The notes beneath the pieces were generated by a model. That model made no database searches and was not told the DNA's origin. It saw only the letters and a program-made list of their open reading frames with translations. Positions 49,135 through 58,450 of a stretch of 64,000 nt of DNA are shown here, one piece after another (the first letter of the stretch is position 1; each line of letters begins with the position of its first letter). The DNA is from Nakaseomyces glabratus (Eukaryota > Ascomycota > Saccharomycetes > Saccharomycetales > Saccharomycetaceae): assembly GCF_010111755.1 (NCBI RefSeq), contig NC_088952.1:1-64000 (forward strand). Reading direction: 5' to 3'. The position numbers and the translations under genes are program-made.

Positions 49135-49636
49135 TTTGCGTATAATTGAATTGCGTCTTAACACTAATCTTTAAACAGAGCTTCTTACAACAAAAATAAT
49201 GTTGCTTTCAGTAAAAACTGGTTCAATATCTGTGAAAAGTAATTTCTAAGGTTGAGTGTAATGCTCTAGTTACCAACACAGGTGAAATCATAGACTATTC
49301 ACCAGTCCGCCGGTGATCGGTCTCAATTGAAAGTTAGACATCATTATTGTCTGTTACTCTGGCTATTTGGGAAACATCTCTTCCATTCAATGCTCGATGA
49401 GGCCTTGCTTCGAATTAGAAAATGTAGTTTTCTAACAAAACCCCGCAGAAGTTAGCATGTAGACTTGAAGAGGTATTGTTCCGAAACTTTTTCACTTCAT
49501 TCAAAATTTTTTCAAAAATTCGCAGACAAACCCCGTAGGCAACTGGGTATTTCTGTCAATTTATCATCATGGGTGTCTTTACCACGAAATACTTCGAATC
49601 TTCCTTCTTCGCTCATTAGATATATGTGCCACCAAA

Positions 49637-49646
49637 GTCACGTGAC
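49637..49646. promoter_or_regulatory. GTCACGTGAC E-box upstream of APA1
   Basis: Perfect 10-bp palindrome with a CACGTG core, about 500 bp before the APA1 start. It suits Cbf1 or Pho4. A centromere was considered (CDEI is RTCACRTG), but no AT-rich CDEII plus CDEIII follows. Confidence 0.5.
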
Positions 49647-52600
49647 CAACCCTATTGATATTATTACTCTTTAACTTTTCCATCATACCCATCGGGATAA
49701 AGTAGCACTTTGTCTTGTACATTTATTATTTAGATGCTGGCGTCATCATTATGTTTTCTAAAATTTAAATGGTGTATTCTTTTGGACTTACTGTTCGCTA
49801 TATCAAAGGCTAAACGAAGTATATCCAGAATGGTTAAGTTTGTAGTATTCAATAAGATAACAGGAACCCATGAGGGATTCAAACCAGTTCTGACTATGAT
49901 AAAATTCTGAGCTAATCTAAAAATAGATTTCGTTTTGGGCTTTGGCGGAATTACTGGCCGATTAGAATCAATTTCTTATGCCGATTCCTAATAATTACAT
50001 TCAACAAACATTTAACAACAAAGGGTGATGTACATATACTTTTCTTGTTTGTGTCAACAGTTCCAGAACATTCAGTATCGTGTCTGGGCCTGTTCTACCA
50101 TTTTAGTTTCGCCTCCATTAATATCAAAGATACTGGAATTCACGTCATCAATGTGCCAGTCAAAATAGAGGAAGTTTTCATTTCATACATACAATACTAT
50201 TAGGAATAGTCATCTATTTTTGTCCACAACAAAAATTGAATTAATTACCCCATTACCACAACACACCAATCATTGAAGGTCCTCCGTTAATTAGTAACAT
50301 AGAATTCCACACAGTAAGATGTCAATTTTCTTTTTCAGGCATTAGTTTTACATTTTTTACATCTTTAGCCAATATGTTTCCCCGAATCGGCATTGTAATA
50401 GTTTAATTAGTGTATATTTAATGCTATGACGAGACCAAAAAAAATCATAGCCCTATACAGTGAAAATACAACAGGTTAATCCTAATACAATCTGTGATTA
50501 AACATTTCCTTTAGGTTCAGAGGAATACTATGTAAATGAATTGGGCATCGTTATGTAGTTCAACAGGGTTCACAAGGCAACGGAAGTCATGTGATGGTTA
50601 TTTATGATTCAGTTCAGTTCGTTTCCCCCCCCTCTGACAGCAATTATCTAAGGTCCCGAATCACCAATTTGGGAATCCGTCTTGGCACAAGACTACAACG
50701 GAAATCAATGGACAGGGATGATACGATTGACTCGAGAACTCATCTATGTTTCAAAAAAGGCAGTAAATTTAGGAGGGTGGAGTTAGAACTCTCATGAGTA
50801 TCGTAGCAATGGCATATTTTACTGCTGAATGACACCGACAACATAGATGAAAGTGCCGACAGGCTAGACTTGAGTCACTATTGAATCATGCCATTACTCT
50901 CGGATACCATAAATAATCAAATTGCGATAAGAACAAGGAATTTATCCGAATTGACATGAACTCTAAACGAGTAGTATGATCATATTTGAATTAATTAATG
51001 GTATATCGGCAAATTTATCTAAATTTTTACCAGTCATGGTATACCCTTTTAATCATGGACATCCACCTATTTATTTGCGTAAATTGGAAGACCATGTTAG
51101 GCAATGTAATTAAGAGTAATTTAAGCATTTTTTTCAACTCCCCTGCTATCAACACTATTAAAAATAGTGAGGCATGGATATGTAAAGTTACATCCCTACC
51201 ACCCTTTCCTGAGCACCATCTTTATTTAAATTTTGAAAGTCATGAATAATTCTAGACCTTGTTAAAAATGTAATTCTAAACTGAAAGTTTTTGAGTTCCC
51301 TTTCCCAGAAAACCTTCACTAAGAGATTGTGGTTAAAGGTACATTAACAATTCGCATCATTATACTTTCACCGAACTCTGGATTAATAGGGGTGGAGAGA
51401 CTGCGGTTCTTGCTTGTACCTTTAAGTCAAGGGGTGCTTATTCTACAACCCTTATCCTTCAAACGAAATCGGGCTTATTGATCTCCCTAACAAAGGGTTA
51501 TCAACCAACCTGATGTTTGAAATGCGGTTATCAGCTAGTCACCGGCAGGTTTGCACAGGAGAATTACAAAAAATTGTTGTAGACTTTACCATTGATGTTG
51601 CAAAGTGCGTAACTCACTTTGTAAAGTTACAAGGAACACCCATCTACAGTTATGTACCCCTGCAAATTTAGGGGAAAATAAGATGACATGAATAAGCACA
51701 AAGGCACAACGCAAAGAAGCCAAAGGGGGCATATTTTTCCACATTTTTCTGTGAATTTTAGTTTACGCGTCTTTTGCCACGCGTCGCATTGTAACATTTA
51801 TTCCCGAAGAGGTCCGCTAGCAAAAAGAAAAAGGAGTATCCTTGGAGCCCATGTGTTCCATGATGAGAATATACCATACTACAAACCACAGGCCAGAATC
51901 TTGTATTTCATACTTTTCTAATAGTAACCCCTCTCTCAAGGATATTGCTATTACTTGCATTTTCATTTGGCCACTTCAGCACAAAGGGCAAAACTCGAAA
52001 TTTAGTATTGTTTGTTACAACCTGTGGAGCGTCTTTCCAGCAGAGAAAACCATAAAGGAAATGTTCATCTGTAAAGACGTCGCACCCAAAAGCACCTAGT
52101 ATACTTTTTGGAGGAGAAAAAAATAATCTTGTTATTTTAGCGTGAATTTCAAAATGTTCTACGTAAAATTCTGAACCCTGAACAAGATTTCTTATTGACC
52201 AACTTCGAATATCAGACTCGCTCAACTCCCCCCCCACTCCCAGCAGCGTGCTTGTTTCGATTGTGCAACAATGGAAAGTTGGTGGTAGTGGGGGGAGGGG
52301 AGTAGACGCGTCTTGAGAACCTGTTCTACTAACGCGAGATATTTTCTTTTTCTTGTTAGGATCCCAGTTCCTTTCTTTGTTTTCATGAATGGCGGTGGGG
52401 GAGAAAGAGCGAGACTCCCCTTCGTTACAGGATGCAGAGGAAGTAACGCTGCATGCCATACCATACACGCGAGAAATTGGTCCTTTTTTTAGATCTCTGC
52501 AACAATTTACTGGCATATAACCAGAACTATGAATAAGGATACAGCATTCCCTTCTAATTGTTCCGTAGTCAAATCACTGTACAAATCATCTCAGAATCAC

Positions 52601-53751
52601 GGTAATAGAACGCAAGTCGATTTTTGAAGTGGGTAACGCTGTATTATCAGAGTCGTGCACCTTCATTTGACAGAACTACCCTCTTTTATTATTTCCTCCC
52701 ACCCAATACTCGCTAGTGCAGGTGCTTCATCCTTCTATGTTCCCCCCCATATAGTCCCAATACAGAAAAGTCAGCATTACACTAACATTCTCAGAAGGAG
52801 CGGTAGATGCATAATTTCTTTTTCAAGTTCCTTTCCTTGCTTTACCCAAGTAACAAACCCATGCACGGAAGAGGTCAACGAGAGTGGGGGGTGGAGGCTA
52901 AGAGCTAAGGGAGCGAGGGGGGTGACGAGGGGGGGTGAGCGAGGGGCTTATTTGGGATTCGAAGATGCCCCAGTTGTAAATATAGAGGGGCACTAGAGGA
53001 GACAAAGAATGGAAGATATAATGGCCCCCGAGTGTTCACTCAGTAAAAGAGTGTAGAAGGCCGAAGGTAGCGATAGCAAGGGGGGACAATCTGGCCACTG
53101 AAATCAATAGACCAAAAGGAGACATACATTTGGACCCTTTATGTGCAAAAGAGGGAATTATAAGCCTGATTTGGAAAGGGATGGACGGGGAAGGAGGAAG
53201 TGTAACCCCCTAAGAAAACGGCCTAGAAAAATCAACCTTTGTCCCAAAGAGGCAAAAAAAAGAAACTAGCACTCTCTGCGCTATATATTCACAGACAAAG
53301 CAGGAAGGCTAAGTATAATCTGTCTTTAGTATGACACACATACAACGACGAGACAAAAAAAAAGTAACAGGATATGATAGTAATCTTTGCAGCGCCTTCT
53401 TAGTATCAGTCCTGAAAAAGGAATAAAAAAGAAATGAGAGATATCCGAAAGAAGATTTATCTCTTCCCGTCACGACTCCACAGAACCCTGTGTGAAAGAA
53501 ATGGGATCTATCGCTCCCTGCCATCCCTGCCATCCCTGTCTTTCCTTTTTCCTTCATCTTTTCGCATTTTATCATTTTTCCCTGCCCTCCCAAAAGGAGC
53601 GATTTCCCTCTCGGGTTCGTAGGATGCACAGAATCTACTGCAGGACATTGAGGGGTGGTGGTTGCCACCATAGCAGACTAGGAAAGAGGTCCAGAAATGG
53701 GAAGCCTTTTCTTCTAGAATCCCTGTGTTCACTTCTCCCGCAAACAAAGCA

Positions 53752-53823
53752 AGTAGGACTAGTAGAACTAGTAGCTAGTAGAACTAGTAGCTAGTAGAAC
53801 TAGTAGCTAGTAGAACTAGAAGA
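53752..53823 (+). repeat. 16-bp minisatellite
   Basis: Three perfect copies of AACTAGTAGCTAGTAG (53766-53813) are flanked by partial copies. The unit is itself built from CTAGTAG and its near-palindromic CTAG core. Confidence 0.9.
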
Positions 53824-54351
53824 GAACAGCTGGAAGGGAAGTGTCTTTGGTGTCTTTCGCTAATTAAACTACAGAACTGCCACTTCGAGAATCATCATTG
53901 TGCCCAGGTTTCTGTGTAGGCTAGTGATTATAACGCAAAAATGAAAAATAAAAAAGAAAATTTGCCATCTTGCCAATTTCTTCAATCTTATCTCTTGTCC
54001 TGTCTTCTTTCTTTTTGTCTCTGGAGCGTCTGAGAAGCTTGCAAACACGGGAAGAGGGTTCTCCAGCGATTCTATGGGAAAAGTAAGTAGAAAATAAATA
54101 TTTGAGAGCAGTGTAGTGGGTGAGATGTTTTTAATGGGCATACAAGCTTCTGAACTAAACTAATTATGACCAACTTTGAATTATTATTTTCTTGACAAGA
54201 TATGTGCCCTCTACACTTGCTACTGCACAAAGAGTCTTGGTAATGGCAAACAACAGCTAGTAGCTAGGAAGGTAAAAAAAGGAAAAATTTTCCACTTCTT
54301 GAACTGTCAATAAGCAAACTTCTATACCAGATGAAGTTAGAAAAAAAAAAG

Positions 54352-54359
54352 TATAAATA
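54352..54359 (+). promoter_or_regulatory. TATA box of the small GPI gene
   Basis: TATAAATA lies 143 bp before the ATG at 54495, following an A-run. The spacing is typical of a strong TATA-dependent yeast promoter. Confidence 0.75.
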
Positions 54360-54494
54360 CCATCCTGCATTGGTGTTAAATCCTGGGGTCTGTTTAAATT
54401 GATTCCCTGTTTTACTCAAATTAGTTATTTATTGTTTATTTTTTTTACAATAAACCAACCAACTAAACTCATTACACATACTATACTATTAAAA

Positions 54495-54692
54495 ATGCAA
54501 TTCAAGAATATTGTCGCTGCTGCTATCGCTTTGGGTGTCGCCTCTGCTGCTAACGCCTCCAACATGTCCAACAAGTCCAACCACTCTAACGTCACCACCA
54601 CCAAGATCTCTACTGGTGCTGCTAACTCTAACGCTTTGAGTGCTGGTGTCTTCGGTGCTGCTGTTGCCGCTGGTGTCGCTTTCTTGTTCTAA
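54495..54692 (+). CDS. Tiny secreted/GPI-anchored protein (YCL048W-A/YDR524C-B type)
   Basis: A 65-residue precursor starting [20 protein letters not shown]. It has a signal peptide (about 1-18), a short Asn/Ser/Thr-rich middle ([14 protein letters not shown], with potential N-glycosylation) and a hydrophobic tail [15 protein letters not shown] after a small-residue site, as in GPI proteins. After removal of both ends only about 25 residues would remain, so it may be a tiny glycosylated wall peptide. Codons are strongly biased to GCT, GTC, TCC, AAC and GGT, which indicates very high expression. Position matches S. cerevisiae YCL048W-A, an uncharacterised small protein with paralogue YDR524C-B. 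A perfect 12-bp stem-loop follows in the 3' UTR. The frame upstream of this ATG begins at TTG and is not used. Confidence 0.9.
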   Translation: MQFKNIVAAAIALGVASAANASNMSNKSNHSNVTTTKISTGAANSNALSAGVFGAAVAAGVAFLF

Positions 54693-54763
54693 GTTGACTG
54701 TTAACCTACTTTAACTTTGAGTTTTTTTTTACATCAACTTTATTTTATGAGTTTAACAACTTC

Positions 54764-54794
54764 AAAGAAAGGAGATTCTAATTCTCCTTTCTTT
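54764..54794 (+). other. Perfect 12-bp stem-loop in a 3' UTR
   Basis: AAAGAAAGGAGA (54764-54775) pairs perfectly with TCTCCTTTCTTT (54783-54794) around the 7-nt loop TTCTAAT. It begins 72 nt after the stop codon of the small GPI gene. Confidence 0.85.
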
Positions 54795-55762
54795 ACCAAT
54801 TATAGAACACCATTTTAATTTTTTTCAAAAATTTTTTTTATTATCTAAACAATAATATTAATAATATCCTAAGAGAAAGAGAAAAAGAACGATCACTATT
54901 TCATGTTTGATAATATAAAACTAATACAAAACGTGAATTTTAGAGAACAAGAAATGGGGATTATCTCTGGAATCTTTCTCTTTTTTTTGTACTATTAGTT
55001 AAGGAATAAAAGATAAAGTACTTTTTCTGGGAAAAGGTATAATTTATACTTCAAATTTCAAAAAAAACAAAGAACTATACTTAATATTTAAAAGAAATAC
55101 ACATTTAATCTAATAAAAATCTTTATATTCTTTTAAGAAAGGGTGAGTCAACCTACCAATATCACCATCGATGATTAAATTGACAGTGCTAAGTATTTGT
55201 TTTCATTTTTTTTCTTTAATTCCTCATTGAAGAAACTCATCCGTCCGGAAGGGTCGGGCTTTCCACATTGGAGCAGAAAAATAAAAGGTACCTGAAAAGC
55301 ATAAAAACATAGAGAGACACATATACACAATCTCAGTAGAACTGCACGCACTCACCACTTTTTTTTATTTTGCCACAGTTGTTGTCATTTTCCTCTTTTA
55401 GGATATGCTTATCCTAAATGGGTAATTCTGATACTGCGGATTAGATTGACACGTCTTCACTTATTGCTCTGAACGAAATGGGAGTCTACTGCTACTTATC
55501 CTGCCTTTACGAGGTTACCCGGAGTGAGTAAATGATGTTTCCGTTAGAAGTTTGCTGGGGTCACATGATGACACTAAAACTGCAAGAAAAGATATCAATT
55601 TAATGTATATTCTTGAATTAGCGGTTACTCTCCACTGAAAAGTAAAAACATTGTTGTTTTTGTGTTACCAATGGCAGTTTCTCTATATCGTATTCAAAAT
55701 TGAGGTGCCTTTGACTTCCCAATTGTTGTGCCAAATACAATCTGTCTTGGCTAACTAAAGTG

Positions 55763-55771
55763 TTTTGCGAC
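55763..55771 (-). promoter_or_regulatory. Middle sporulation element (Ndt80-type) before SPS22
   Basis: TTTTGCGAC on the plus strand is GTCGCAAAA on the minus strand, a perfect match to the MSE consensus gNCRCAAAA. It lies 155 bp before the start of the SPS22-like gene, whose S. cerevisiae relatives are middle-sporulation genes. Confidence 0.6.
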
Positions 55772-55925
55772 ACTAGTGTGTCATAATTAGAAAATCCTCT
55801 TTAAGAAATAACATGTCCTCGTATACTTGTGCTTCGATAATCACAAGACATAAGACAAAACTCTCACTTATTTCTTGAAAAACCAACAATAACAACAACA
55901 ACAACAACTAGCATTGGTATACATA

Positions 55926-57176
55926 ATGAAGCTTATTTTTGTTGCAACACTGTTACTTACATCAATCTCTGCTCGAGTAATTGATAACTACGAGGAATTA
56001 TTGACTTTACCTGCTATTGTACATGAGGATCTAATTATCAGATCTTGCCCAACTTCCTTGCAACTAGAAAATTTGGCCCAAGTTGATGGTGATCTTATTA
56101 TTGAGAATTGTTCTCAATTAGCTGAGATAAATTTACAGAATTTGGATTATGTTCAAGGTGACTTGAAGCTTCAAAAATTGACCTCTTTAGTCATATTGGA
56201 TTTGCCAAAGCTGAACCATGTGAGATCTTTTGAATTGAGAATTTTGCCGATTTTAAACTTGATGACATTAAACCCAAATATGATGGTTGAGAAAAACTTG
56301 ATCATCTCAGATACATCTCTCACAAATATTGATCAGGGAGAGTTTAGCAATGTAAAGGACTTGGATATTTTGAGCATCAACAATAACCGGTTCTTAGAGG
56401 TATTCAAATTTAAATCAATAAAAAAAATAGCCCAACAATTGGCAATACATGCAAATGCAAAAGAAATAGAAATAGATTTGCCAGTCCTACATTCATCAAG
56501 AAACATTACAATAAGAGATACCTCAGCAGTATCACTTCCTTCCCTAGAATTTGTAAAAACATCTTTGGAACTCATTGAGAATCAATTTAGCTCATTGGAT
56601 TTCTCAAAACTAAGGTACGTTGGAGGTACTTTAGGGATAATCAACAACTTAAACCTTGAAAGAGTGGATTTGAACAACTTAACGGAAATTTCCGGTGGTC
56701 TCATGATCTCACATAATGATAAGTTAAGGAAAGTGAATTTCTTATCAAATTTAAAGCAAATTGGAGGAGCTATCCATTTTGATGGTCGTTTTGATGATAT
56801 CAGTTTCCAAAACTTGAAATTGGTTAAAGGTAGTGCATTCATTAAATCAACATCAGCTCTGCTGGATTGTCAAAAATGGATCAACCCTATCAGGGGCAAG
56901 TCCGTAGTAAGAGGAGGGAAAATCGAATGTGTCAATGGTAAATCGCTTCACGGAAATCAAGCCATTCCTGTAGGTAATCCTATATTACCCGAAAAAGTCA
57001 ATCATGAGAATAAAAATCCAGGAAATAAAGGCTTTAAGAATGCAAAGACAGCTACAGAATATAACCAGGCCAAGCCATTAATGAATAGTCTAATTGAGTC
57101 CGAGAATAGCTCAAACAAGAAGAGACTATCTCTCTTGACAAATTTTTTACTGATGTCGAGTGCACTATTTTTTTAG
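55926..57176 (+). CDS. SPS22: Sps2/Sps22/Ecm33-family GPI wall protein
   Basis: A 416-residue precursor beginning MKLIFVATLLLTSISARVID, a clean signal peptide; the four codons upstream start at TTG. It contains leucine-rich, receptor-L-type solenoid repeats (for example LENLAQVDGDLIIENCSQL, NLTEISGGLMISHNDKL, LKQIGGAIHFDG) over about 25-330, as in Ecm33, Pst1, Sps2 and Sps22. A Lys/Asn-rich stretch follows, and the end (SENSSNKKRLSLLTNFLLMSSALFF) is a GPI signal. Position between the YCL048W-A-like gene and POF1 identifies it as the SPS22 (YCL048W) counterpart. In S. cerevisiae Sps2 and Sps22 help organise the beta-glucan layer of the spore wall. C. glabrata is not known to sporulate, so the gene may have a vegetative role. 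Confidence 0.9.
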   Translation: MKLIFVATLLLTSISARVIDNYEELLTLPAIVHEDLIIRSCPTSLQLENLAQVDGDLIIENCSQLAEINLQNLDYVQGDLKLQKLTSLVILDLPKLNHVRSFELRILPILNLMTLNPNMMVEKNLIISDTSLTNIDQGEFSNVKDLDILSINNNRFLEVFKFKSIKKIAQQLAIHANAKEIEIDLPVLHSSRNITIRDTSAVSLPSLEFVKTSLELIENQFSSLDFSKLRYVGGTLGIINNLNLERVDLNNLTEISGGLMISHNDKLRKVNFLSNLKQIGGAIHFDGRFDDISFQNLKLVKGSAFIKSTSALLDCQKWINPIRGKSVVRGGKIECVNGKSLHGNQAIPVGNPILPEKVNHENKNPGNKGFKNAKTATEYNQAKPLMNSLIESENSSNKKRLSLLTNFLLMSSALFF

Positions 57177-57275
57177 ATGACCTGTACAGATTAGGTAACC
57201 ATATTATTATGCAAGCTGTAACAGATTATTAGCATTTAACATGCTATTATTTTTTTGGCCGTCGATATTTCAAGT

Positions 57276-58103
57276 CTATTCTTCAATATCATTTTTAAAT
57301 AAACTGGGATTTTGCTTTATATATTCGACTATAACCATGGGAATACTGTCTTTAAGATCTATAGCATCACTACCTTTGTTGTTAACAACATCCCTCACCA
57401 TAGAGGAGGATATGTTTTTAACTGATTCATTGAAACTCAGTATATGTATTTTTTCACCCCAATTTGATGGAATTTGGGGCTCTTCCTCACCATTGATAAT
57501 TTTATTAATATAATCTTCTTGAAAATCCAATGTATACTTACCATCCTCTCTTCTTAAACAACAAAACTCGACAGATTCCATGAATGATCTTAAAGCCTCT
57601 GCAACTGATACTGGTTCATAATATACAGGATTGAAAATTCTAATCAAAGTATCAAACCCAACTAAAAAAGTGATCACTGGCATCTCAATTCCGAAATTGA
57701 TAAGTTTAGAAATATCAACCAATTTATCCACAAATTTACCATGAGTTGTGAGAGCACATGACACACCCACTTGCATTCCATTCCAGTTTTGTATTGAAAT
57801 GAAATCGGCAAATCGTTTCATCATTGCCATTCTTTTGTCAAATGTGGCGGGCTTTGGTCTCTTGTCTGCATTGTTTGTAGCAAGTAATAGAAGAACATGG
57901 AAATTAGAAAAACCGCGGTGTCCATAAAATTCTATTGCATTCTTTACTAATGTGAAATGAGCCAAATGTGGTGGATTATATGATGAATCCAATACTAGCA
58001 CCTTAGTACCACTATTAATAGGTTTAACACCTAATGATCCATCGAATAGGCAAAACTGACCATTCTTAGCAACAAATTCTGTATACTGCTGATAGTAGTC
58101 CAT
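57276..58103 (-). CDS. POF1: Nicotinamide mononucleotide adenylyltransferase Pof1
   Basis: A 275-residue nucleotidyltransferase making NAD+ from nicotinamide mononucleotide and ATP; S. cerevisiae Pof1 (YCL047C) was reported as an NMN-specific NMNAT. The Rossmann-type ATP site is VLDSSYNPPHLAHFTL (about 34-49), a variant of the (H/T)xGH motif. The C-terminal SISSTxxR-type motif is NISSSMVRDVV. DKRPKPATFDKRMAMM matches the family's ribose/phosphate region. It converges on SPS22 with 99 bp between stops, as in S. cerevisiae. Confidence 0.93.
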   Translation of the reverse strand: MDYYQQYTEFVAKNGQFCLFDGSLGVKPINSGTKVLVLDSSYNPPHLAHFTLVKNAIEFYGHRGFSNFHVLLLLATNNADKRPKPATFDKRMAMMKRFADFISIQNWNGMQVGVSCALTTHGKFVDKLVDISKLINFGIEMPVITFLVGFDTLIRIFNPVYYEPVSVAEALRSFMESVEFCCLRREDGKYTLDFQEDYINKIINGEEEPQIPSNWGEKIHILSFNESVKNISSSMVRDVVNNKGSDAIDLKDSIPMVIVEYIKQNPSLFKNDIEE

Positions 58104-58450
58104 TGATCTCTACTTTATTCCATAATGCATCTAACAATTGGTTTAACTGACGTAGTTTGTAAAGTCTTACTGATGTAACATTTCATATAAAGCCACGGAT
58201 TGTAAAAAAGCCAGAGCTTTTCGATATCTTTCGGTAACAATTTTATACTGCTGTAAGGTAGCGAGATATTGCATAAATAAGAAAGAACAAAAAATATGAC
58301 CTTAGTGCATTAACTTTGAAATAAGATGTACTCAAAAGTTGCAGCATATTAACTTAAAAAACTTATGATATCTCGCGTGTTCATTCAATACATATTTCTA
58401 CTTACAATATATTCTAAACTTAATAAATGCACTCTGTTAGTAATGTCAAA
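58104..58450. other. Promoter of POF1 and 3' end of EMC1
   Basis: Short AT-rich spacer between two leftward genes. No further feature is recognised. Confidence 0.6.

Larger units (their letters stand above)
49135..54494. other. Very long gene-poor region upstream of the small GPI gene
   Basis: About 5.4 kb between APA1 and the gene at 54495; S. cerevisiae has YCL049C here, not seen in this window. Near APA1 there is a GTCACGTGAC palindrome. From about 50600, and densely from 52200 to 53660, C- and G-runs (CCCCT/AGGGG, STRE- or Mig1-like) are frequent. A possible G-quadruplex lies at 52917-52946 and a 16-bp minisatellite at 53752-53823. The longest frame is a 202-codon minus-strand ORF (51908-52516) of doubtful reality. 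A TATAAATA box at 54352 belongs to the downstream gene. Confidence 0.6.
54693..55925. other. 3' region of the small GPI gene and SPS22 promoter
   Basis: The left part is the 3' UTR, with a 12-bp hairpin (54764-54794) and AT-rich flank. The right part is the SPS22 promoter: a Reb1-type TTACCCGG at 55515-55522, a middle-sporulation-type motif at 55763-55771 and an overlapping ACACTAGTGT palindrome (55770-55779). The leader just before the ATG is a CAA repeat. No gene is seen. Confidence 0.65.

Noticed and set aside
49637..49730. Possible centromere (CDEI-like GTCACGTGAC)
   Set aside because: No 80-bp AT-rich CDEII followed by a CDEIII TTTCCGAA-type element; better read as an E-box upstream of APA1.
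53309..53794. Overlapping frames of 60-120 codons near 53.3-53.8 kb
   Set aside because: They occur in several frames at once in GC-richer DNA, contain low-complexity His/Pro/Ser runs and lack domains; they look like chance.
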